The translations under genes were made by a program, and so were the position numbers. From contig JAEDIV010000012.1 in assembly GCA_016296675.1 (NCBI GenBank), forward strand, positions 1-26,945: a stretch of 26,945 nucleotides of DNA, in the 5' to 3' direction. The DNA comes from Clostridia bacterium (GTDB lineage: Bacteria; Bacillota; Clostridia; Christensenellales; Aristaeellaceae). The notes beneath the pieces are model-generated. The model was given only the letters and a program-made list of their open reading frames with translations, was not told the origin of the DNA and made no database searches. Shown one piece after another: positions 14,084 to 21,115 of the stretch (position 1 is its first letter; each line of letters begins with the position of its first letter).

Positions 14084-16671
14084 TATTTTCCACCCCCTAC
14101 TACGATGTAGCTGCGCGCAGGTACGGTGTTTCCATCTACATTGATGTCCTCAAAACCGTAATTGACATAGACGCTGATATCGCCTTCATAGGTCGTAACC
14201 GTGACGTCGCCCAGAATTTCATGGCCGATGATCTCAGCCTTGTTAAGGCCCGCCATCGCGCTCTGATAGTCATTTACGATCTTTTTGACGTCATCTGCCC
14301 ATTCATCATAGAACGCGCCGTAGAGACCCGAATGATAGGTTTCCTGTACGATCTTTGCGTCTTCCGCCATGAAGGTGAAGTTGAGGCCCGCGCCGTACTG
14401 TGCGCAGTCCAGAAGCTCGGTCTCCCAGTCTGCGGAAATGTTGATGGGCATGCCGGTGTATTCAACGCGTCCGTGCAGGGCGATCTGATAGAACGGCACT
14501 GCCGCGTCAATCAGGGAATACTCGGCACCAATCAGATCCATATCCGTGATCAGATCCGCATAGGGAACAGCGAAGTCGAATCCTTCCTTGATCTGAATCT
14601 TCTGTCCGCGTTCTTTCGCGCTCAGCAGGGTTTCGACATTCATCTTCTTCACCTGCTCGCGCGTAGTCAGCGCCTTGGGATTATAGTCCGCGCTCAAAAG
14701 GCTTCCGATGTCTCGGAAAGCAACGCCTGCGGCATCCATCTCATCAAGCTTCTCGATGAGGTTTTCAGCCATCTTGCTTGCGTAGGCGGGCTTGACCAGC
14801 TGGAAGGGATCCTTCCAGCCAACAGGCAGATAGGTAATGTAGGAATAGGGCACGATCTTGACCTGCTCGCGGGTAGCATAGCGTGCAGAATCGTTGAAGG
14901 GATTAAAGCCGCGCATCATGCCGCTGTCGTAGGCGAAACAGCTGATACCGTCAAAATAGAGCGGCACGCCGTTTTCTTCAGCGCATGCAATCAGCTTTTT
15001 CATGCCCTCTTCCCCGCCGAGCTTTCTGATAACCTTGATGTTATTCAGAACTCTCTGGTTCACGCCGCCGTTGTTCCAGCCGGAGAAACGGACGCTCAGG
15101 TTCTTAAGAGAGGCAGATGCGAGATCCGTAAGAATGCCTTCGGCGTCTTCAAAGGTGGTGGCGGGTTCGGCGGAATCGATCGGCATGCCCATTTTGACAA
15201 CGGTCTTGCTGATCGCGCCGACAAGCTCTACGTTCACGGGCAAGTCTTCATTTTCATTGATCTCATCGAGCTCAGGATAGGTTTCAATGAGATATTCGCG
15301 ATAAGCCTTCGCCATGTCCACGTAATTGTCGCTGCCTGCAAAGCAGTATCTCTGCTGGATAACATCTTCCGGCATCTGCTTTTCAAACATCTTTACGATC
15401 TGCGCCGTCTTTGCGGAGACATTGTATTCTTCGCCGTGGATAATGGTGTACTTGGCATTTGCATAGTTATAAGAATTATAGCGCATGGAGATATCGGCCT
15501 GGATTCCGGCATAGGCGCTCGCACCTTCGATCACGCAGATGAAGGAGCCGCCGTTTGCGGTCATACCGAATACCGGGAAGAGCGCCTGCGTTTCAGATAC
15601 AACCTCTTTGCGCTTCTGGGCATAATCCCACCCGTAAAGATTGGCAAAATAGCTGTTCTGCTTGAGTTTGCCGTTGTTGTAATTGATCAGCGCGCCGCCG
15701 CCCTCGGGCACCAGCATAAAGCCTTCCTGCTCGACACCCTGCGCGCCGAACATGGGAAGAACCGTAAGATACGTAATCGGATAATCGGCGCGATAGCGCA
15801 TATCCTGCATAGGAACGCTGACAACAAAGTCGTTGCCGTCCAGGCGGTATTCCATCGTCACGTTGAACACGGGGTTTTCGGATTCCTTTTTCGATGCGAT
15901 CAGCGCCTGGTCAATTTCATGCTCAGCCTGATCATATCCGAGCGCGGCGAACACCTTCTCGGCGTTTTCCTTGTTGCTGGCGGAGATGTTGGACTTCATG
16001 ATGTACAGTTCCTGCTCCGCAAGCGACGGATAAAGCGCCAGCATCTGTTCCTTTTCTTCCGCGCTCAGCTTGTCAAGGGAAGCCGGGGTCTGCCTGGAAT
16101 AGTAGCCGGAAATCTTTTTCTTGTCCTTACCGCTCATCTGATCGGTATACATCTTGTATCTCTCAGATGTGATGGCATAAGGAATGGTGTATACCTTTTC
16201 GATCTGACCGATGGCGTAGGTTACGCGGATCGCGCCGTCCTCGGTTTTCTCATAGGAGAAGTTTCCGTTTTCAATGGAATACTGGAAATTGTTTCTCTCT
16301 ATATCGGTACTGCCGGAGGGAGAATAGTAAAGAAGCAGCGTGGACTTAAGGACGCCCTTATTGGTGGAAACGGCCTTTTTATCCTTATCCGTATCGGCAG
16401 GGTTGGAAAGCCATTCGCGGCCGCTTTCTTTTTCAGTGATCTTGAAATGGGTGGTATCCGGATCCATTTCAAAAACGAGGAACTCATTTTCCATTTTGAG
16501 GGATTCTTTATCCATATCGCCTTCATAGAAGAACACCTGGGGCAGAGCAAGCTCTTCCGTCTCCTGAGGGGCGTACAGCGGAATTCCGACAAAAATCACG
16601 AGCGCTGCCAACGCGGCCAGAACGATCAGCCACGGAAGCAAACGAACGAGAATCGACTTTTGCTTTTTCAT
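14083..16671 (-). CDS. DUF5696-like membrane-anchored surface protein, probable glycosidase-type fold
   Basis: This 862-residue protein has one N-terminal membrane helix (about 11-31) and no Cys there, so it is anchored with its bulk outside. Residues 45-440 look beta-rich, like the N-terminal sandwich of some glycosidases (FLVFEMDPDTTHFKITEKESGREWLSNP). Residues 478-770 look like an alternating beta/alpha barrel: VNVELVGAI, NLSVRFSGWNNGG (525-536), LYFDGISCFAYD (571-582), VAFRDIGSLLSADYNP (650-665). A small beta domain (814-860) ends it. I place it with DUF5696 proteins of Firmicutes from memory. D574 and D654 are candidate catalytic residues, which is inference only. It has GGAGGTGG upstream and sits 15 bases after the YIP1 gene, translationally coupled to the next permease. 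Confidence 0.75.
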   Translation of the reverse strand: MKKQKSILVRLLPWLIVLAALAALVIFVGIPLYAPQETEELALPQVFFYEGDMDKESLKMENEFLVFEMDPDTTHFKITEKESGREWLSNPADTDKDKKAVSTNKGVLKSTLLLYYSPSGSTDIERNNFQYSIENGNFSYEKTEDGAIRVTYAIGQIEKVYTIPYAITSERYKMYTDQMSGKDKKKISGYYSRQTPASLDKLSAEEKEQMLALYPSLAEQELYIMKSNISASNKENAEKVFAALGYDQAEHEIDQALIASKKESENPVFNVTMEYRLDGNDFVVSVPMQDMRYRADYPITYLTVLPMFGAQGVEQEGFMLVPEGGGALINYNNGKLKQNSYFANLYGWDYAQKRKEVVSETQALFPVFGMTANGGSFICVIEGASAYAGIQADISMRYNSYNYANAKYTIIHGEEYNVSAKTAQIVKMFEKQMPEDVIQQRYCFAGSDNYVDMAKAYREYLIETYPELDEINENEDLPVNVELVGAISKTVVKMGMPIDSAEPATTFEDAEGILTDLASASLKNLSVRFSGWNNGGVNQRVLNNIKVIRKLGGEEGMKKLIACAEENGVPLYFDGISCFAYDSGMMRGFNPFNDSARYATREQVKIVPYSYITYLPVGWKDPFQLVKPAYASKMAENLIEKLDEMDAAGVAFRDIGSLLSADYNPKALTTREQVKKMNVETLLSAKERGQKIQIKEGFDFAVPYADLITDMDLIGAEYSLIDAAVPFYQIALHGRVEYTGMPINISADWETELLDCAQYGAGLNFTFMAEDAKIVQETYHSGLYGAFYDEWADDVKKIVNDYQSAMAGLNKAEIIGHEILGDVTVTTYEGDISVYVNYGFEDINVDGNTVPARSYIVVGGGK

Positions 16672-16686
16672 CGCTTACCCACCTCC

Positions 16687-17355
16687 TTAGTGAAGTCTGA
16701 AGACAATTTCGCGATACAGCGACACGAAATATGCTGCGGCATCACTTAAAAGACTGAAGAAAACCAGGATCAGGAACAGAATTACCAGCGCGCCGAAAAT
16801 GGTGACAAACAGGAAGATGAACGCCTTTCCGGGGGTGTAATCATGCACCTGCATGAGCGCTACAAACACCAGGAATACCGGCCAGATGACGGAGATGCTG
16901 GCAAGGACGTTATAATAAGCGACTTCATCAAAGGAGATGAAATGGCTGATTGCGACCAGCGGCAGCTGGATCAGGAAATACGGCACCAGCGCATAGCACA
17001 GCGCCATATAGATGTCCTTGAAATGGCCTTTTCCGTCAAAGAGCGTTGAAAGCGCCCAGTTGGAAATACAGATGATCAAAAATGGGAAAAGGAGAGATGC
17101 GCACTGCTCATAAATGTTGATGTACTGAAGCGGCGCAGTCATGAACTGGAAGTTCGTATACATGAGCCTGAGTACATAGGTCACAAGGAACAGAACCAGG
17201 AACGTGTGCGCTGCGGCAAGAGAACCGCGCTTTTCATGAACCAGATCCCAGAATCCGTCGAAGGGATGGAAAATGACATGCTTTGCGTATTTGACGGAGT
17301 CAATGTAGCGCTGAAAGCGCGTTTCGCCTTTAACGGCCTTGCTTTTTGCGCTCAT
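16687..17355 (-). CDS. YIP1-family integral membrane protein
   Basis: This 222-residue protein has a cytoplasmic start (1-45) and about five hydrophobic helices (roughly 48-66, 84-104, 115-138, 148-169, 178-202). The segment DGKGHFKDIYMALCYALVPYFL (107-128) is the typical Yip1-domain signature before its helix. Bacterial YIP1 proteins have no settled function. Its ATG at 17355 is inside the NHL/TPR gene (26-base overlap) with GGGAGGTG upstream, so the two are translationally coupled. This suggests they work together, perhaps with YIP1 as a membrane partner of the anchored propeller protein (inference). PFDGFWDLVHEKRGS before the first helix is also usual in this subgroup. Confidence 0.8.
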   Translation of the reverse strand: MSAKSKAVKGETRFQRYIDSVKYAKHVIFHPFDGFWDLVHEKRGSLAAAHTFLVLFLVTYVLRLMYTNFQFMTAPLQYINIYEQCASLLFPFLIICISNWALSTLFDGKGHFKDIYMALCYALVPYFLIQLPLVAISHFISFDEVAYYNVLASISVIWPVFLVFVALMQVHDYTPGKAFIFLFVTIFGALVILFLILVFFSLLSDAAAYFVSLYREIVFRLH

Positions 17356-18841
17356 ACGCCAGCACCTCCCACTTCATTTTCCTTACTACCTTGGTAATCA
17401 GAATCACACAAATCAGCACAACTGCGACAGCGACGATCCAGCCGATATTCTCTTCGATCATTTCCTTGCGGTAGTAGCGGTAGGCTCTGCCGTAGTTTTC
17501 CTGATCGTAAGCCATCTTGAAATACATCATAGCTTCTTCGAAATTTTCCTGGCGCATGAGCGCTCTTCCAATACCGATGAAAGCCAGGTTGTAGTTGGCA
17601 TTGAGCTTCAGTACCTGTCTCCAGGTGTCCGCAGATCCGTCATAATCGCCCTTGAGATACTGGTCGGTCGCCTTGTAAATGAGATTGCCGTAATCCGTAG
17701 GCTTGAATACCGTGATTGTGCATCCGAGTTCATCCAGACAATACAGGTCATTTCCCATATGCTCGATGGAAATTGCACCGGTAAACGTGCCCTCGGTATT
17801 GCCCTTGTTGCCGAACGCCCACAGAAGAATGCCCTGGCTGTCATAGCCGAACAGACGGCCGCGGGTACGGTCAAAGGCGACGTAGATATCATTTTCAAGA
17901 ATGGTGATATCGCGGAATTTGCTGGGCCCGTATTCAACGGACTGCTCTTCCCAATAGATGTCGCCGATGGGCGGCAGCCAACCGTTTTTGATCAGAATAT
18001 CGTTTCCGATGCTGTTTAAGCGGCGGATGGGCTTTGCGTTGTCCCACAGAAGATCATATTCGGAGAACACCGCGTTGGTTGCGTAGATGAAGCCTTCATC
18101 GTCAATGGCGATGTTGGAATACTCCGTAGGAACAAAGGCAATCTGCTGGGCGCGCTGCGCCTTGGAAGTAAAGAACGTTTTCCAGATGTATTCAAACATC
18201 GTATACGTTACGGGGTTTGCGCCGATGAAGCCGGCGAATACGCCGTCCGCTTCATATTTGATAAGGCCCTTGTTGATGTTGGTCGCAAGCGAGTACACGC
18301 GGCCGGACACGTCGACAACCAGGCGGCTGGGCAAAAAGTCCATAGACTGGTCAAACGTGGAATCCTCCGGTTTTACAAAGCTCAAAAGGAAGTTGAGATC
18401 CTTATCTGCTTTGATGATGCGGTGATTGCCGGTATCGCAGATATAAATGTTGCCCGCTTCGTCCACGAACATATCGCTGGGAGAAGCAAGATTCGCAGGC
18501 TCCACGCCATTGATCTTGTCAATGATGCGGGTAAGCGCGAATTCGCTTCCCCTGCGCTCAAGTTCAAGCACACGATTGTTGCCGGTATCGGCGACATAGA
18601 CGAAACTGTCTCTGATATACAGGCTCTGCGGCTTGTTCATGGGCACTTCAAGGCCAAGTGTATCGGAATAAATGACCTGCTCTACGCGGTATGCGTCGGG
18701 CATTTCGATTTCATCTTGCCAGTAATCGTAATTATAGGTATAGTTGGTAAAGTTGCCGTCCTCGGCAGCATATGCCGCAAATGTGGGAAGCAGCATAGCA
18801 ATCGCGAGGCAAATCGCCATTACCTTTGCGAATGTTCTCAC
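17330..18841 (-). CDS. Secreted NHL-type beta-propeller/TPR protein with C-terminal membrane anchor
   Basis: This 503-residue protein has a signal peptide (about 1-26, ending AAYA). NHL-like repeats follow from about residue 65 to 370, with clear units such as VADTGNNRVLELE and ICDTGNHRIIKAD. A TPR-like helical pair (about 385-450, QYLKGDYDGSADTWRQVLKL and ALMRQENFEEAMMYFKMAY) comes next, then one C-terminal membrane helix (467-486) and a basic tail. NHL propellers bind proteins or carbohydrates. I chose the GTG at 18841 because AGGGGGGA lies just upstream and it begins a normal signal peptide; an ATG 36 bases further up has no ribosome binding site. It sits between permease and YIP1 genes, suggesting a surface scaffold or sensor for the transporter (inference). 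Confidence 0.8.
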   Translation of the reverse strand: MRTFAKVMAICLAIAMLLPTFAAYAAEDGNFTNYTYNYDYWQDEIEMPDAYRVEQVIYSDTLGLEVPMNKPQSLYIRDSFVYVADTGNNRVLELERRGSEFALTRIIDKINGVEPANLASPSDMFVDEAGNIYICDTGNHRIIKADKDLNFLLSFVKPEDSTFDQSMDFLPSRLVVDVSGRVYSLATNINKGLIKYEADGVFAGFIGANPVTYTMFEYIWKTFFTSKAQRAQQIAFVPTEYSNIAIDDEGFIYATNAVFSEYDLLWDNAKPIRRLNSIGNDILIKNGWLPPIGDIYWEEQSVEYGPSKFRDITILENDIYVAFDRTRGRLFGYDSQGILLWAFGNKGNTEGTFTGAISIEHMGNDLYCLDELGCTITVFKPTDYGNLIYKATDQYLKGDYDGSADTWRQVLKLNANYNLAFIGIGRALMRQENFEEAMMYFKMAYDQENYGRAYRYYRKEMIEENIGWIVAVAVVLICVILITKVVRKMKWEVLAYERKKQGR

Positions 18842-18884
18842 CGTCAAATCCCCCCTGTCATGATTAAAGAAATCCATAAAGTCG

Positions 18885-20156
18885 TTAGTCCTTGAGACCA
18901 GAGCTGGCCATCGTTTCGAGGATTCGACTCTGGGAGAGGATAAAGATCGTAATCGGTACCAGCATTACGATTACCGTAACCGCTGCGGCCTGACCCGTAC
19001 GGGCAATACCGCCGGCCTGTATCTGCTGAAGCGCGTATACAAGCGTCTTCTTGGCTTCGGAGTAGATAACCGTGGATGCATTGGTGTTCCAAAGGCTCTG
19101 TACGGAGAAGATGATGATGGTCAGCCATGCGGGCTTTACGTTCGGCATGACGATGGACCAGAAGATGCGGAACTCGCCCGCGCCGTCCAGATGCGCCGCC
19201 TCAATCAGCGATGTGGGCAGGCCTTCCATGAACTGCTTCATAAGGAAAAGGCCGATGGGCGCGGCAAACGCGGGAAGAATGATCGCCCAGTAGGTATCGA
19301 TCATGCGAAGTTTCGACATGATTACGTAGTTCGGGATGCCGGTTACATAACCTGAGAACATGAGGGCGGTAACGACGATGGAGAAGAACGTCTTTCCGCC
19401 GGGGAAGTCGTACTTGGCAAGCACAAACGCTGCCATGGAAGCGACCAGCACATGACCGAGCGTTCCGATGAAGGTCAGAAATACGGTGTTGACCAGATAC
19501 CTTGAGAAGGGCACAAAGCTCTGGCTCAAAGTAACAAACAGGTCAGAGAAGTTGTCCATGGTAGGCTGGCGCGGGAAAACCGTCGGCGGGAAGCGGAACA
19601 GTTCGTCCAGCGGCTTTAACGATGCGCCCACGGAGAACACCAGCGGGAACACCATCATAATCGCTACGCAAAGCAGCATGAAGTAAATTCCGAAGTCGCC
19701 CCATACGCTGCGGTTGGGCTTTCTGCGCTTGGGTGCAATGAGACGGATGAATGCGTAGAACGCATATGCGCATGCAGCGATAATCAGAAGAAGCTTGCCC
19801 GCGCGGTAGAACGGACCAAACGAATAGTCCTGCGGCTTGCTTACGCCGGCAGCGGAAACAGATTCCGACAAAGTAGCCTCAATGACTTCAGGCTCATCAA
19901 GCGTTGCCGCTTCAACGGCTGCCTCCGTCTCCTGGCCGTAGGTAACAGACTCGTAGTAATCGATGGCATTGAGTCTGAACTGAATCACCATGATCGCCGC
20001 GATGATGACAGCGAGAATGATGACGCTGGTCAAGAAAAATTTCTTTTTGTTAAACTGCTTTTCGGGCTTGATTTCGCCCAGAAGCACCATGCGCTCATGC
20101 AGCATGTCGCCGCGCGTCTTTTTGGCGGGCTTTACGGGAATGTTCTTGTTTTCCAT
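18885..20156 (-). CDS. Carbohydrate ABC transporter permease, MalG type, with unusual N-terminal two-helix extension
   Basis: This 423-residue protein is about 130 residues longer than a usual MalG/UgpE permease. Residues 150-423 are a normal permease: SVGASLKPLDELFRFPP, an EAA loop SLIEAAHLDGAGEFRIFWSI followed by VMPN, and an ending ILSQSRILETMASSGLKD. The extra N-terminal part has a basic cytoplasmic stretch (1-40), a helix (41-60), an acidic segment rich in Glu, Ala and Val (61-115) predicted outside the membrane, and a second helix (119-140). The segment could contact the anchored binding protein or the propeller protein (inference). The ATG overlaps the stop of the upstream permease by one base (TAATG), with AGGTGGG upstream. 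Confidence 0.9.
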   Translation of the reverse strand: MENKNIPVKPAKKTRGDMLHERMVLLGEIKPEKQFNKKKFFLTSVIILAVIIAAIMVIQFRLNAIDYYESVTYGQETEAAVEAATLDEPEVIEATLSESVSAAGVSKPQDYSFGPFYRAGKLLLIIAACAYAFYAFIRLIAPKRRKPNRSVWGDFGIYFMLLCVAIMMVFPLVFSVGASLKPLDELFRFPPTVFPRQPTMDNFSDLFVTLSQSFVPFSRYLVNTVFLTFIGTLGHVLVASMAAFVLAKYDFPGGKTFFSIVVTALMFSGYVTGIPNYVIMSKLRMIDTYWAIILPAFAAPIGLFLMKQFMEGLPTSLIEAAHLDGAGEFRIFWSIVMPNVKPAWLTIIIFSVQSLWNTNASTVIYSEAKKTLVYALQQIQAGGIARTGQAAAVTVIVMLVPITIFILSQSRILETMASSGLKD

Positions 20157-21094
20157 TAAGAGCCCACCTTCCTCAGCATACTCTGGATGGCCTTATTGCA
20201 CAGGATCATGACCAGGAACAGAACCGTGGCAATGGCCGACGCATAACCCATTTCAAATCGGGAGAAACCGTAGTCAAACAAGTGCGTGACGATCGTGCGC
20301 GCCGCGTAGTCCGTGGAAGGATAACCCGCCAAGGCTCTGGGCACGTCGCAGACGTTGAACGCGGAAGTGATGGACATAACCGCGCCGAACAGAAGCATCG
20401 GCTTCATCGAAGGCAGCGTAATAAACCAAAGTTCCTGCCAGCGGTTTTTGATGCCGTCGACATAGCCCGCTTCGTACATTGAACGATCGACGCCCTGAAG
20501 ACCGGCAACGAAGGACAAAAAGCCCGTGCCCATGCTCATCCAGAGAATGACGATGATGATAACGGTGAGCATGTAATTGGGGTCGGTCAGCCAGAGAATC
20601 GGCTTATCGACCAGACCAAACTCAACCAGGAACGAGTTCAGATAGCCGTAAACGTCGCCTCTAAAGATGATGGAGAAAATATAGAACACGTTTCCGGCAA
20701 TGGACGGCGCATAGAACACGACGACCGCAATGGCGCGCAGCCACTTGGGAAGTTCGTTGATAAACCATGCAAACAGGAACGACAGGATATATCCGATCGG
20801 GCCTGTGATAACCGCAATGACCAGCGTGTTTTTGACGGAAGTCAAGAATACCTCATCCTGCAGAACCAGGTTGATGTAGTTCTGAAAGCCGATGAACTCG
20901 GGTTTTTCAAGGATGTTGTACTGCGTGAAGGAATAGTAGATGGAGGTACAGATGGGGAGAATAAAGAAGGTCGTGAACAGAACCGCGTACGGCAAAAGGA
21001 ACAGGTAGCAGACCTTCATGCGCTTGGCCTTGGCGAGGTTGTACTTAAAGGCATCGCGCTTGAGATGCACGTATGATTTCAGATACGATTTCAA
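20156..21094 (-). CDS. Sugar ABC transporter permease, MalF/UgpA type
   Basis: This 312-residue permease has a basic cytoplasmic N-terminus, six helices starting at about residue 28 (VCYLFLLPYAVLFTTFFILP), the family-typical SIYYSFTQYNILEKPEFIGFQNY and the EAA loop SMYEAGYVDGIKNRWQELWF followed by ITLPSMKP. The frame opens with TTG at 21094, 21 bases after the binding-protein stop; AGGAAAG and GGGAG precede it, but spacing is irregular, and a GTG at residue 8 or the ATG at residue 26 are alternatives. It pairs with the extended MalG-type permease that follows and overlaps. Together with the anchored binding protein they form the second importer of the locus. Confidence 0.9.
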   Translation of the reverse strand: MKSYLKSYVHLKRDAFKYNLAKAKRMKVCYLFLLPYAVLFTTFFILPICTSIYYSFTQYNILEKPEFIGFQNYINLVLQDEVFLTSVKNTLVIAVITGPIGYILSFLFAWFINELPKWLRAIAVVVFYAPSIAGNVFYIFSIIFRGDVYGYLNSFLVEFGLVDKPILWLTDPNYMLTVIIIVILWMSMGTGFLSFVAGLQGVDRSMYEAGYVDGIKNRWQELWFITLPSMKPMLLFGAVMSITSAFNVCDVPRALAGYPSTDYAARTIVTHLFDYGFSRFEMGYASAIATVLFLVMILCNKAIQSMLRKVGS

Positions 21095-21115
21095 CTTTCC
21101 TCAACTCCCTTCCTG

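Noticed and set aside
14077..16749. An 890-codon plus-strand open frame opposite the DUF5696-like gene
   Set aside because: It lies antisense to a well-supported gene, lacks a ribosome binding site and gives a protein rich in His, Ile and Arg with no recognisable domain. It arises from codon bias of the real gene.
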